Position numbers and translations under genes: made by a program. Shown here piece by piece: positions 23,116 to 31,437 of a DNA stretch of 52,811 nucleotides. The stretch spans positions 1-52,811 of the forward strand of contig CAKSBI010000012.1 in the NCBI GenBank assembly GCA_934437985.1, in the 5' to 3' direction. Within the stretch, counting starts at the first letter, position 1, and the number at the start of each line of letters is the position of its first letter. The stretch is from an uncultured Lachnospiraceae bacterium. Its GTDB lineage: Bacteria > Bacillota > Clostridia > Lachnospirales > Lachnospiraceae. The notes below the pieces were generated by a model. It was not told where the DNA came from and searched no databases. It worked only from the letters and a program-made list of their open reading frames with translations.

Positions 23116-24101
23116 TTTTTTCCTCCGTTTTCGTCTAAAGCTTTTTTGATGCGTATATCGCGCCCGATTATCTTAATTAGTTTATAATAACCAAGTAATC
23201 TTGATAATATACGTTCACTGTAATTATTTTTAATATCTTCAAATGAAAGGTTCGTGGAGATGATCGTTGAATGTTCATTGCGAAGCCTTTCCTGAATACA
23301 TTCGTAAAGCTGGGTCTCGGTAAACTTGTTGATTCGTTCAGTTCCCAGGTCATCTATTATAAGCAGGTCGCAGGTGTGTAACAATGATACGACATCCTCG
23401 CTCAATGCGTCCATTTCCCCGGTCCGAAAAACCTTCGTCTCAAGGATAGCAAAGAGCTCATATGAAGTCAAGTACATAACTGAATAACCATTATCAAGAA
23501 GCTTTTTTGCAATACAATGTGTAAGGAATGTCTTGCCAACTCCCGAATGGCCATATATAAGCAGGTTATCTGCATGGTGCTTAAATGTTCTGATATATTC
23601 ATTACATGTGTTAAGAACCTTTATTATATTCTCGCGGGGCGTAGTTTCGTTGGTTTCATCAATATAATCATCAGGATAATAATTGATATTAAAATCAGAA
23701 AAACTGACTTTGTTTATCTTATATTCGCGGCACAGCATATCCATAAATGCTTCTTTGTAGCAATGACACCTTGCAGAGCCGATATAACCGGTATCCCTGC
23801 AGTCGGGACATGTATATATGGGGTCAAGGTAGTCAGGCGGATAACCATTGTCGGTAAGCAGCCTGCGTTTTTTTTCATCAATAGCCCCCAGGCTTAACCG
23901 GCTATTGTGTGAAATGTCTTCCCCATGTAAAATCGCCTGTGCTTTTTCCATGGCTATATCAGGCATTGTGTCATCAAGCGCCTTGTATTCAGGGATAGCC
24001 CTGTATATCTCTTCAAGACGTCTTTTCTTAATATGTACATTAGCAGTGCGCCGTAAGTCGTACATTCGTCTCAGTTCATCGTTATGACGCTGGGAAATCA
24101 T
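23112..24101 (-). CDS. dnaI: DnaI/DnaC-type helicase loader ATPase
   Basis: A 329-aa AAA+ ATPase that loads the replicative helicase with DnaD. The N-terminal part carries a zinc-finger-like CPDC...CHC (Cys98, 101, 112, 114), as in Firmicute loaders. The ATPase part has Walker A GHSGVGKTF (184-192), Walker B LLIIDDLGTE (246-255) and a sensor region ERLRNEHSTIISTNLSFEDIKNNYSERILSRL. GGAGG precedes the ATG at 24101. It lies 30 bp after dnaD and overlaps prs by 4 bp. Confidence 0.9.
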   Translation of the reverse strand: MISQRHNDELRRMYDLRRTANVHIKKRRLEEIYRAIPEYKALDDTMPDIAMEKAQAILHGEDISHNSRLSLGAIDEKKRRLLTDNGYPPDYLDPIYTCPDCRDTGYIGSARCHCYKEAFMDMLCREYKINKVSFSDFNINYYPDDYIDETNETTPRENIIKVLNTCNEYIRTFKHHADNLLIYGHSGVGKTFLTHCIAKKLLDNGYSVMYLTSYELFAILETKVFRTGEMDALSEDVVSLLHTCDLLIIDDLGTERINKFTETQLYECIQERLRNEHSTIISTNLSFEDIKNNYSERILSRLLGYYKLIKIIGRDIRIKKALDENGGKK

Positions 24102-24131
24102 TATGTAACCTCCGTTTTATGGTTAAGAAGC

Positions 24132-25262
24132 TTAATGGTTAAGAAGCTGACGTTCAAGTGCCGAATAATCATTTGCTGAGTAATCCCTCTGCTCATAGGA
24201 ATTAAAGCTGTTGCTTTTTGGCTTTGCTGCAGTTTTTGAATTGATTACGGCTTTTGCATGCAGGTCATCGGTAACTTTAATATCTTCAAGGGTTTTGACA
24301 CCCTGTGCTTTCCATTTCTCAAGTATTCCGTTAGCGTATTTGAAGTTAGCACCACCGACCGCAATGGTAGTACGGTTGCATGCTTCCTTGATTACCTCGG
24401 GTTCAAAGCCTGCTGAAAGCCATGAATCTATATACTGCTTTTGTGCCGGGGCCGGAGCCTGTAAAAGTCCCAGTGCCTTCATTACATCCATATAGCGGCT
24501 GTCAAATGCGGCGAGATATTCATTAGCCTTTTCGACAGAGTCAACACCTGCTTTTGCCCAGTTGATAGCAACAGCCTGAATATATTTTGAATTCTTCTTG
24601 CCACGGCTGATGCAGTTCTCATACAGATAGAATATCAGCTCGGAAGAAAAATTGAGTGAATCATACAGATAAACAACAAGCTCAACGTCTGTAGGAGTAA
24701 GGTTCCGCTGCATATATTTTTCGATAATATTGATTATCCATACAAACTCGTCCCTTGAGGTGATCCTGTTAAGCTCGGATGTTGTGTATTGCTTTACATG
24801 TCCGGTATGGTCTGAAGCCTTAGGCCTGTCCATATTATCATGCTTGTCCATATTGAATTCACCGGCAGTCCGGGCAGCACTGTCCATATACGCTTTGCCG
24901 GGAATGTCTTTACCGGAAGCAGTAATGTCTGGGGCAGGACATGCCGCAGAGCTTACAGGGTTATTAAATGTTATATCTTTAATTGTATTATTAACGTCTC
25001 TTGAAAGGGAAAGCAGCTCTTTCTTTTCCCAATATCCCAAAGCCCTTGTTACATCCGTCTCGGTAAGATCAAGAGCATCGGCAATCCCGGTTATGGAAAT
25101 GTTAAAATGATGGTTGCCAAGATGCCTTAACAGGGTCAGGTAGACCTTGACGTAAGTGCCGTTGGCATCCGGCATATATTCATCAATAAATGTATTAGAA
25201 ACCTGGGTGTATGTACATTCTGCCTGCTTGTGAAGACAGATGGTGTTATTACCGTTATTCAC
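24132..25262 (-). CDS. dnaD: DnaD-domain replication initiation protein
   Basis: A 376-aa primosome protein of the DnaD/DnaB family. The N-terminal winged-helix part (about 15-95) reads FIDEYMPDANGTYVKVYLTLLRHL and DLTETDVTRALGYWEKKELLSL. A variable linker (about 100-170) follows, then two DnaD-like helical domains: one from YTTSELNRITSRDEFVWIINIIEKYMQRNLTPTDVELVVYLYDSLNFSSELIFYLYENCISRGKKN and a second beginning near YMDVMKALGLLQAPAPAQKQYIDSWLSAGFEPEVIKEACNRT. GTG at 25262 is preferred: AAGGGGG lies 9 bp upstream (25272-25278 on the plus strand). A start 26 codons further up would run through the likely promoter. Function with the adjacent loader is established for the family. Confidence 0.87.
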   Translation of the reverse strand: MNNGNNTICLHKQAECTYTQVSNTFIDEYMPDANGTYVKVYLTLLRHLGNHHFNISITGIADALDLTETDVTRALGYWEKKELLSLSRDVNNTIKDITFNNPVSSAACPAPDITASGKDIPGKAYMDSAARTAGEFNMDKHDNMDRPKASDHTGHVKQYTTSELNRITSRDEFVWIINIIEKYMQRNLTPTDVELVVYLYDSLNFSSELIFYLYENCISRGKKNSKYIQAVAINWAKAGVDSVEKANEYLAAFDSRYMDVMKALGLLQAPAPAQKQYIDSWLSAGFEPEVIKEACNRTTIAVGGANFKYANGILEKWKAQGVKTLEDIKVTDDLHAKAVINSKTAAKPKSNSFNSYEQRDYSANDYSALERQLLNH

Positions 25263-25296
25263 TACTTTGTGCCCCCTTAAATTCTGTTGTGGATGG

Positions 25297-25325
25297 ATTA
25301 TAGCACATAAAATCTGACTTGAAAA
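25297..25325 (-). promoter_or_regulatory. promoter of dnaD-dnaI-prs
   Basis: On the minus strand TTTTCA (25320-25325), 17 bp and TATAAT (25297-25302) with TGC immediately upstream of the -10 (extended -10). It is 35 bp before the GTG start of dnaD. Two GTTAATAAC boxes (25364-25381) lie about 40 bp further upstream. Confidence 0.6.
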
Positions 25326-25363
25326 TAGCCCCTGAACCATTCTTATTTAGTAGAATAAAAAAC

Positions 25364-25570
25364 GTTAATAACGTTAATAACCTGTGGTACAACTTTATTT
25401 TTTCGTTAAATCCCATAAAATAAACACTAAAATTATTAACGTTTAAAAAAGTTATTAACCTTTTGTACATTTATAAAAAAAGTATAAAGTGATTGATAAT
25501 GTTAATAACTTAGAAGCTTAAAAGCTCTTCCCCAATAGTTACAACATCTCCGGCACCCATAGTTATTAAC
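25364..25570. repeat. cluster of GTTAATAAC boxes between murC and dnaD
   Basis: The 9-mer GTTAATAAC occurs exactly at 25364-25372, 25373-25381 and 25501-25509, and its reverse complement GTTATTAAC at 25451-25459 and 25562-25570; ATTATTAAC at 25432-25440 differs by one base. Five lie between the two genes and one in the murC end. On the minus strand the boxes at 25509 and 25459 form an inverted pair extended to AAGTTATTAAC/GTTAATAACTT and followed by TTTTT, so part of the cluster may be the murC terminator. The rest may be protein binding sites. This explains the otherwise gene-free stretch 25263-25509. Confidence 0.6.
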
Positions 25571-26892
25571 ATATCACCGTTAACCAAATTTTTTAATATA
25601 AAATTTTCAATATCATCAAATGAAGAGATATAATATGCTTTTTTACCAAGTAATTCCATCTCGTTAACTATATCAATGGAAGATATATCACCGGGATCCT
25701 GTTCCCTTGCAGCATATATATCTGTAATAATTACATTGTCGGCAAGTGTCAGGGCTTCGGCAAATTCCCTGAGGAATGCGCGGGTCCTTGTATATGTGTG
25801 TGGCTGGAAGACAACCCACAGGTTATTATGCGGGTATGCAGCTGCGGCTGTCAGCGTAGCTTTGATCTCTGACGGATGGTGTGCATAATCGTCAATAATG
25901 GTGATTCCTGCCACCTCACCCTTTTTCTGGAATCTTCTGTTTGCACCGGTAAAACCTGAAAGACCGCGGCTGATAGTATCAAGTCCGATATTCTGTGTAT
26001 ATGCTGCTGCGATTGCAGCAAGGCTGTTACTTATATTATGCAGTCCGGTTACATTTAAGGTTATGTGTCCCTTTAATACGCCATTAATGTGCAGGTCATA
26101 TGAACCACAGCCATTATCATTAAATGTGATATTATCTGCATATACGTCGGCGTTATGGTCATCAATGCTGTAAGTTACAACCTTGCACTTGAGATTACCG
26201 CTTATCTCTTCATAATTATCAATAGAAGTATTAATAACAAGCAGTCCATGTGGTGGCAGCAGCTCTGCAAATGCACGGAAGGACTTCCTTATATCGTTAA
26301 TATCCTTGAAGAAATCAAGATGATCCGCTTCTATATTGAGGATAATACCTGTTGTCGGATGGAAGCTTAAAAAGCTGTTGGTGTATTCACATGCTTCCAT
26401 GATCCAGTTTTGTGATTCACCGATCCTTATATTGCCACCGATGGCATCAAGAATTCCGCCTACAGATATTGTAGGGTCAAGGTCTGCGGCAAGATAAATA
26501 TATGAGAGCATGGAAGTAACGGTAGTTTTCCCATGTGTACCTGATACGGCAATTGCATTTGAATAATTCTTCATGATCTGGCCGATCATTTCTGCACGTA
26601 CCATCATGGGCAGATTACGTCTTTTTGCTTCAACATATTCAGGGTTATCCTCGGATATGGCAGCGGTATATACTACCAGATCGGTATCTTCAGGAATATT
26701 AGATGCCTTTTGCCCATAAAATATCTGTATACCAAGTGATTCAAGGTGTTCGGTAATGTCTGAATCATGGGTGTCAGAGCCTGTAATGCGGAATCCTTTG
26801 CTGGTAAGTAATTCAGCAAAACCGCTCATACTTATTCCGCCAATGCCAATGAAATGAAGCCTGGCAGGTTTATTAAAATCAATGTGATACAT
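25510..26892 (-). CDS. murC: UDP-N-acetylmuramate--L-alanine ligase
   Basis: A 460-aa Mur ligase adding L-alanine to UDP-MurNAc in the cytoplasm, the first amino-acid step of peptidoglycan precursor synthesis. The N-terminal Rossmann part has FIGIGGISMSGFAELL and ITGSDTHDSDIT. The central ATPase carries SGTHGKTTVTSML, MEACEYTNSFLSF and NIEADHLDFF; the C-terminal domain has IDDYAHHPSEIKATL and QPHTYTRTRAF. Length is normal. It has its own promoter and lies divergent from glgC, 228 bp away; it is followed by dnaD in the same direction. Confidence 0.95.
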   Translation of the reverse strand: MYHIDFNKPARLHFIGIGGISMSGFAELLTSKGFRITGSDTHDSDITEHLESLGIQIFYGQKASNIPEDTDLVVYTAAISEDNPEYVEAKRRNLPMMVRAEMIGQIMKNYSNAIAVSGTHGKTTVTSMLSYIYLAADLDPTISVGGILDAIGGNIRIGESQNWIMEACEYTNSFLSFHPTTGIILNIEADHLDFFKDINDIRKSFRAFAELLPPHGLLVINTSIDNYEEISGNLKCKVVTYSIDDHNADVYADNITFNDNGCGSYDLHINGVLKGHITLNVTGLHNISNSLAAIAAAYTQNIGLDTISRGLSGFTGANRRFQKKGEVAGITIIDDYAHHPSEIKATLTAAAAYPHNNLWVVFQPHTYTRTRAFLREFAEALTLADNVIITDIYAAREQDPGDISSIDIVNEMELLGKKAYYISSFDDIENFILKNLVNGDMLITMGAGDVVTIGEELLSF

Positions 26893-26936
26893 AATGTTAT
26901 ACCATCCTTATATAATAATTTAGTAGATATACATAC

Positions 26937-26965
26937 ATTATATCTATATGTATTATAAAACACAA
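26937..26965 (-). promoter_or_regulatory. promoter of murC
   Basis: On the minus strand TTGTGT (26960-26965), 17 bp and TATAAT (26937-26942). The overlapping TTAACA/TATAGA combination a few bases upstream is an alternative. The rest of 26966-27060 is AT-rich with no gene. Confidence 0.5.
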
Positions 26966-27062
26966 TGTTAATTCTATATTTAATTATTTTATAAGCAATT
27001 GCAGAAATTGCATGCACAATTCGCAAAATTAGCATACAAATTTAAAAAAAATTATTATTATG

Positions 27063-27091
27063 TTCACATTTTTATTGATGTATGATATAAT
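27063..27091 (+). promoter_or_regulatory. promoter of glgC-glgD
   Basis: TTCACA (27063-27068), 17 bp, TATAAT (27086-27091) with TGA just before the -10, giving an extended -10 sigma-A promoter 29 bp upstream of glgC. Confidence 0.8.
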
Positions 27092-27120
27092 TAACAAAAT
27101 AATACAACAGAGGTGGTCGC

Positions 27121-28392
27121 ATGATAAAAAAAGAAATGATTGCCATGTTACTGGCAGGTGGACAAGGGTCCAGACTTGGGGTTTTGACAGCGCATGTTGC
27201 TAAACCGGCCGTCTCGTTCGGAGGAAAATACAGGATTATTGATTTCCCGCTAAGCAATTGTATTAATTCCGGTGTGGATACGGTCGGAGTGCTTACACAG
27301 TACCAGCCTCTCCGGCTGAATACCCATATAGGAATTGGTATTCCGTGGGATCTTGATAAGAATATCGGTGGGGTATCTATTCTTCCTCCATATGAGAAGA
27401 GTAATAATAGTGAATGGTATACTGGAACGGCTAATGCAATTTACCAGAACCTTGAGTATATGGAGTATTACAATCCTGAATATGTTCTTATCCTTGGCGG
27501 GGATCATATTTATAAGATGGATTATGAAGTAATGCTTGATTTCCATAAGGCAAATAATGCCGACATTACTTTGGCATGTATTCCGGTTCCGATTGAGGAA
27601 GCTAACAGATTTGGTGTGGTTATAACTGATGAGAATAAGCAGATTCTTGAATTTGAGGAAAAACCTGAGCATCCGAGAAGCAACCTTGCTTCAATGGGAA
27701 TATATATATTCTCGTGGAAGATCCTCAGGGAAGCACTTATTAAGCTTAAGGATCAGCCGGCATGTGATTTTGGCAAGCATATTATTCCGTATTGCCATCA
27801 GAGGGGAGACAGGGTATTCGCTTATGAATATAACGGATACTGGAAGGATGTAGGAACCCTTGGCTCTTACTGGCAGGCTAATATGGAGCTTATTGATCTT
27901 ATCCCTGTATTTAATCTTTATGAGGAATTCTGGAAGATATATACTAAAAGTGACAGGATTGCCCCGCAGTTTATTGCCTCGGAAGCTGTTATCAACAAGG
28001 CAATTATGGGTGAAGCATGTGAGATATATGGAGAGATAGAGAGCTCGGTCATCGGGTCTGATGTCATAATAGAAGAAGGGGCGGTTGTAAGAGATTCTAT
28101 TATTATGAATGGAACCATCATCCGTAAGGGTGCTGTTGTTGATAAAGCCATAATTGCCGAAAAGTGTGACATTGGAGAGAATTCCAGGCTTGGCGTTGGT
28201 GAAGAGACAGCTAACAGGATAAAACCGAATATATATAAGTTCGGTCTTGTAACTGTGGGAGAAAAAAGTGTTATCCCGGCAGGAGTTACCATTGGTAAGA
28301 ATACTGTTATCACAGGTAAGACTGAATTGTCCGATTATCCTAATGGTAAGCTTGAAAGCGGTGAGAGCATAATGAAAGCAGGTGAGAGGTAA
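27121..28392 (+). CDS. glgC: glucose-1-phosphate adenylyltransferase
   Basis: A 423-aa ADP-glucose pyrophosphorylase catalytic subunit (glucose-1-phosphate + ATP to ADP-glucose), the committed step of glycogen synthesis. Seen: the nucleotide-binding [29 protein letters not shown], the active-site region [22 protein letters not shown], the sugar-binding EFEEKP and a C-terminal left-handed beta-helix ([31 protein letters not shown]). GAGGTGG lies 4 bp before the ATG. The stop overlaps the glgD ATG by one base (TAATG), so the two subunits are translationally coupled. Confidence 0.95.
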   Translation: MIKKEMIAMLLAGGQGSRLGVLTAHVAKPAVSFGGKYRIIDFPLSNCINSGVDTVGVLTQYQPLRLNTHIGIGIPWDLDKNIGGVSILPPYEKSNNSEWYTGTANAIYQNLEYMEYYNPEYVLILGGDHIYKMDYEVMLDFHKANNADITLACIPVPIEEANRFGVVITDENKQILEFEEKPEHPRSNLASMGIYIFSWKILREALIKLKDQPACDFGKHIIPYCHQRGDRVFAYEYNGYWKDVGTLGSYWQANMELIDLIPVFNLYEEFWKIYTKSDRIAPQFIASEAVINKAIMGEACEIYGEIESSVIGSDVIIEEGAVVRDSIIMNGTIIRKGAVVDKAIIAEKCDIGENSRLGVGEETANRIKPNIYKFGLVTVGEKSVIPAGVTIGKNTVITGKTELSDYPNGKLESGESIMKAGER

Positions 28393-29513
28393 TGAGAGCT
28401 ATTGGTATTGTATTAGCGGGTGGTAAGAGTCACAGGATGAAAGAGCTTACCAGGAAAAGAGCAGTATCGGCCATGCCTATTGCCGGGGGATACAGATGCA
28501 TAGATTTTGTACTTAGCAATATGAGCAACTCACATATTCAGAAGGTTGCAGTATTCACGCAGTATAATGCAAGATCACTTAATGATCATCTTAATTCCTC
28601 AAAATGGTGGGATTTTGGAAGAAAGCAGGGTGGATTATACGTATTTACCCCGACGATCACTCCGGATAATGGAAGCTGGTACCGTGGAACGGCAGATTCT
28701 ATCGCACAGAATATAGATTTTCTCAAGAACAGCCATGAACCATATGTAGTAATTGCATCCGGTGATGGCGTTTACAAGATGGATTACAGCAAGGTTCTTG
28801 AGTATCATATATCCAGGAATGCAGACATTACTATCGTAACTAAGAATATTGAGGATTCAGATGATGCCAGGAGATTTGGTGTTGTTACAACTGATGAAGA
28901 CAACCGCGTTGTGTCTTTTGAGGAAAAGCCGGTAATGGCTGACAGCCGGATGATATCCATGGGAATATATGTAATCAGAAGACGCCTGCTTATTGAGCTT
29001 ATTGAGAGTGCAGAAGAGGAAGAGAGATATGACTTCGTAAGGGACGTAATTGTAAGATATAAGGGAATCAAACGTATTTATGCATATGAGCATAAGGAGT
29101 ACTGGAACAATATTGCCACAGTTGATTCTTATTACAGGACTAATATGGATTTTCTGAAAAAGGATATACGGAGATACTTTTTCAGGGAGTATCCGGATAT
29201 ATATTCAAAGGTTGAGGATCATCCGCCTGCAAAGTACAATCCGGGCTCGAATGTAAGTAACAGTATTGTTTCAAGTGGGTGTATTATCAATGGGGAAGTT
29301 ACAGATTCTATTTTGTTCAAGGAAGCATATATCGGTAACAACTGCGTTATCAGGAACTCAATAATTCTTAATAATGTATATATCGGGGACAATACACGTA
29401 TTGAGAATTGTATAGTTGAGACTAATGGTACTATCCGCGCAGATTCTTCATATATTGGAAGTCCGGATGCGATTAAGGTAGTAGATGAAGAGAACGAGAG
29501 ATATGTATTCTAA
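28392..29513 (+). CDS. glgD: glucose-1-phosphate adenylyltransferase GlgD subunit
   Basis: A 373-aa paralogue of GlgC, the second subunit of the heteromeric ADP-glucose pyrophosphorylase in Firmicutes. It keeps the fold (IGIVLAGGKSHRMKELTRKRAVSAMPIAGGYRCIDFVLSNM, WYRGTADSIAQN, SFEEKP, beta-helix tail) but changes conserved positions: GSRLG is replaced by SHRMK, and GGDHIY by SGDGVY. In Firmicutes studied, GlgD alone is poorly active and enhances GlgC. The gene directly overlaps glgC. spoVG starts 64 bp after it with no terminator between. Confidence 0.93.
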   Translation: MRAIGIVLAGGKSHRMKELTRKRAVSAMPIAGGYRCIDFVLSNMSNSHIQKVAVFTQYNARSLNDHLNSSKWWDFGRKQGGLYVFTPTITPDNGSWYRGTADSIAQNIDFLKNSHEPYVVIASGDGVYKMDYSKVLEYHISRNADITIVTKNIEDSDDARRFGVVTTDEDNRVVSFEEKPVMADSRMISMGIYVIRRRLLIELIESAEEEERYDFVRDVIVRYKGIKRIYAYEHKEYWNNIATVDSYYRTNMDFLKKDIRRYFFREYPDIYSKVEDHPPAKYNPGSNVSNSIVSSGCIINGEVTDSILFKEAYIGNNCVIRNSIILNNVYIGDNTRIENCIVETNGTIRADSSYIGSPDAIKVVDEENERYVF

Positions 29514-29577
29514 AGATATGTATTCTACGTAATATACGGAGTTAAGAAGGGGTATTAGAGGAAGGAGAACTATATTT

Positions 29578-29844
29578 ATGCAGATAACAGATGTACGTGT
29601 AAGATTAGTTGACAGGGAAAGCAAGATGAAGGCAGTTGTATCAATAACTATTGACGATGTATTTGTAATACATGACATTAAGGTTATTGACGGGGAGAAA
29701 GGATTGTTCATTGCAATGCCGAGCAGAAGAACGTCAGATGGCGAGTATAAGGATATTGCCCATCCGATTAATTCAGCAACAAGGGAGAATATTCAGAATC
29801 TGATAATTGCCAGGTATAAGGAGGTACTTGCTGCCGGGGAATAA
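29578..29844 (+). CDS. spoVG: septation/sporulation regulator SpoVG
   Basis: An 88-aa SpoVG, a small nucleic-acid-binding protein affecting septation, sporulation and many transcripts. The sequence is typical: [47 protein letters not shown] and [24 protein letters not shown] lies about 11 bp before the ATG. It could be transcribed from the glgC promoter; no sigma-H promoter as in Bacillus was recognised in 29514-29577. Confidence 0.95.
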   Translation: MQITDVRVRLVDRESKMKAVVSITIDDVFVIHDIKVIDGEKGLFIAMPSRRTSDGEYKDIAHPINSATRENIQNLIIARYKEVLAAGE

Positions 29845-29876
29845 TCCGGCAGATTAAATGTAGTGATGTAATGGGG

Positions 29877-29909
29877 CAGCGGGCTTATCATCTGATGATA
29901 AGCCCGCTG
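29877..29909. terminator. bidirectional hairpin between spoVG and spoVT
   Basis: CAGCGGGCTTATCAT (29877-29891) pairs perfectly with ATGATAAGCCCGCTG (29895-29909). An outer GGGGCAG/CTGCCCC pair can extend or compete with it. It lies between convergent genes and can end both. Confidence 0.7.
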
Positions 29910-29954
29910 TCTGATATCTGCCCCGGACACCGGTATGCATGAGAGGGATGAGTT

Positions 29955-30494
29955 CTATTGCTCCATCTGTTTTCCGAGAAATGCCGAAGCTGTGATTGCT
30001 ACCTTTTGCTCTGTATCGCCCATTGATACAGAGGTGTCTTTGCCAAGTATACACACAGAGCCAATGACATCACCTTCACTGATGATGGGGCTTATTGTCT
30101 CAGACGGAAATGCTTCACCGTCGGTTATCCTGCAATATTTTTTACTGCCGTCATTAGCTGAAAATGTTTCACGGTTTTCCATTGCTTTTTCAAGTTCGTG
30201 GTGAACAGCTTTTGATACTATGTCTTTTCTGCCGCCTGAGACGGCGATGACCTGGTCTCTGTCTGTTATACATACGATATGGCCTGTTGCTTTTGATATG
30301 GCATCGACGTATTGCTTTGCAAATTCGTTAAGCTCTCCGATAGGAGAATACTTTTGCAGAATTATCTCGCCTTCCCTGTCTGTAAATATTTCAAGAGGAT
30401 CACCTTCTCTTATGCGGAGAGTCCTTCTTATTTCTTTTGGGATGACCACACGGCCAAGATCGTCTATTCTTCTTACAATTCCAGTTGCTTTCAA
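29955..30494 (-). CDS. spoVT: stage V sporulation protein T
   Basis: A 179-aa forespore transcription regulator. An AbrB-type swapped-hairpin DNA-binding domain (1-50: KATGIVRRIDDLGRVVIPKEIRRTLRIREGDPLEIF) is joined to a GAF-like domain (about 55-179: GHIVCITDRDQVIAVSGGRK..., ISEGDVIGSVCILGKD). TTG start at 30494 with GGAGG at 30504-30508. Length and domain order match Bacillus SpoVT, which tunes sigma-G genes. A sigma-G-type promoter lies upstream (separate entry). Confidence 0.95.
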   Translation of the reverse strand: MKATGIVRRIDDLGRVVIPKEIRRTLRIREGDPLEIFTDREGEIILQKYSPIGELNEFAKQYVDAISKATGHIVCITDRDQVIAVSGGRKDIVSKAVHHELEKAMENRETFSANDGSKKYCRITDGEAFPSETISPIISEGDVIGSVCILGKDTSVSMGDTEQKVAITASAFLGKQMEQ

Positions 30495-30532
30495 AATAGT
30501 ATGCCTCCAATTCTATATTTTAGCTTTGGAGT

Positions 30533-30562
30533 TAGTATGTGGGAAACTGAAGAAAATTATTC
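30533..30562 (-). promoter_or_regulatory. sigma-G-type promoter of spoVT
   Basis: On the minus strand GAATA (30558-30562), exactly 18 bp and CATACTA (30533-30539) match the forespore sigma-G pattern GMATR-N18-CATNMTA with no mismatch. It sits about 40 bp before the TTG start. In Bacillus spoVT is a sigma-G gene. Confidence 0.7.
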
Positions 30563-30620
30563 TTACTTTATTTTATTACATACTTAATACATTAATATAT
30601 AATGAATTCCTTAAAATAAC

Positions 30621-30648
30621 TTGACAAAAGGCTGATTTATGGTATAAC
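30621..30648 (+). promoter_or_regulatory. promoter of the HU gene
   Basis: Consensus TTGACA (30621-30626), 16 bp, TATAAC (30643-30648) with TGG before the -10 (extended). The leader is about 65 nt and contains GAGGAGG before the ATG at 30721. Confidence 0.8.
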
Positions 30649-30720
30649 TAAACTAGTAGTATTGCATTGTATATGAACAATGGTGAACATATCTATTTTT
30701 TTTGAGGAGGAATATTTAAC

Positions 30721-30999
30721 ATGAATAAGACAGAATTGGTGGATGCTATTGCAGCAAAGACAGAATTATCAAAGAAAGACGCTGAGAAAGCACTTAAGGC
30801 TTTTGTTGAGGTTGTTACAGATGAATTAAAGAAGGGTGAGAAGATCCAGCTTGTCGGATTTGGTACATTTGAAGTATCAGAGAGAGCAGCAAGGGAAGGA
30901 AGAAACCCACGTACTAACGAGACAATGACTATTGCAGCTTCAAAGGCTCCTAAGTTTAAGGCCGGTAAGCAGCTTAAGGATGCTGTTAACGGAAAGTAA
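30721..30999 (+). CDS. hup: HU family DNA-binding protein
   Basis: A 92-aa nucleoid protein. MNKTELVDAIAAKTELSKKDAEKALKAFVEVVTDELKKGEKIQLVGFGTFEVSERAAREGRNPRTNE is the full HU signature: N-terminal helices, beta saddle and the DNA-inserting arm with the RNPRT motif and its Pro. Strong ribosome site and promoter and a private terminator point to abundant expression as a single gene. It sits at the left end of the yabP-to-ftsH block. Confidence 0.96.
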   Translation: MNKTELVDAIAAKTELSKKDAEKALKAFVEVVTDELKKGEKIQLVGFGTFEVSERAAREGRNPRTNETMTIAASKAPKFKAGKQLKDAVNGK

Positions 31000-31033
31000 T
31001 TTTGTGATTAATAGCTTTACTGATGATATATTG

Positions 31034-31063
31034 TAGGGACTGCATTATGTGCAGTCCCTATTT
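31034..31063 (+). terminator. terminator of the HU gene
   Basis: TAGGGACTGCA (31034-31044) pairs perfectly with TGCAGTCCCTA (31050-31060) around a 5-nt loop, followed by TTTAG. Confidence 0.75.
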
Positions 31064-31113
31064 AGATATATGTGCAGTGTGAATGTTAACAGGTATATGA
31101 AAGGAAGATGAAT

Positions 31114-31353
31114 ATGAGACTTGATAAGTATCTTAAGGTATCCAGACTGATTAAGAGAAGAACTGTAGCGAATGAGGCGTGTGATGCAGGCAGGGTAATG
31201 ATCAATGGTAAGGTTGCAAGGGCGTCTGCCAATGTTAAGACAGGGGATATTATTGAGATTACATTTGGTAACAAGACTGTCAGGGTTGAGGTGCTTAACG
31301 TTCAGGATACATGTAATAAAGATGAGGCTAAGGAATTGTTCAAGTATATCTGA
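31114..31353 (+). CDS. rqcP: S4-domain RNA-binding protein RqcP (YabO-like)
   Basis: A 79-aa protein that is essentially one S4 RNA-binding domain: MRLDKYLKVSRLIKRRTVANEACDAGRVMINGKVARASANVKTGDIIEITFG. The Bacillus homologue at the same locus assists ribosome-associated quality control with RqcH. ATG at 31114 has AAGGAAG at 31101-31107; an ATG at 31108 is too close to that site. It precedes the sporulation pair yabPQ, as in Bacillus. Confidence 0.9.
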   Translation: MRLDKYLKVSRLIKRRTVANEACDAGRVMINGKVARASANVKTGDIIEITFGNKTVRVEVLNVQDTCNKDEAKELFKYI

Positions 31354-31369
31354 ATTGATGTACCGGTAG

Positions 31370-31398
31370 TAATATAATACCGGCAGCCCGCATATATT
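31370..31398 (+). promoter_or_regulatory. sigma-E-type promoter of yabP-yabQ
   Basis: TAATATA (31370-31376), 14 bp and CATATATT (31391-31398) resemble the mother-cell sigma-E consensus KMATATT-N14-CATACAMT (6/7 and 6/8). It is 39 bp before the yabP start. yabP and yabQ belong to the sigma-E regulon in Bacillus. Confidence 0.6.
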
Positions 31399-31437
31399 GT
31401 ACTGTTACATTTTATAAGATATGGGGGGCTGTTTTGT

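Noticed and set aside
25263..25509. AT-rich repeat-bearing gap beside dnaD/dnaI as a replication origin
   Set aside because: No DnaA-box cluster (TTATCCACA-like) and no dnaA/dnaN nearby; loader genes alone do not mark an origin.
28392..29513. glgD as a decayed duplicate of glgC
   Set aside because: The frame is intact, translationally coupled and of the known GlgD type, so it is a functional second subunit.
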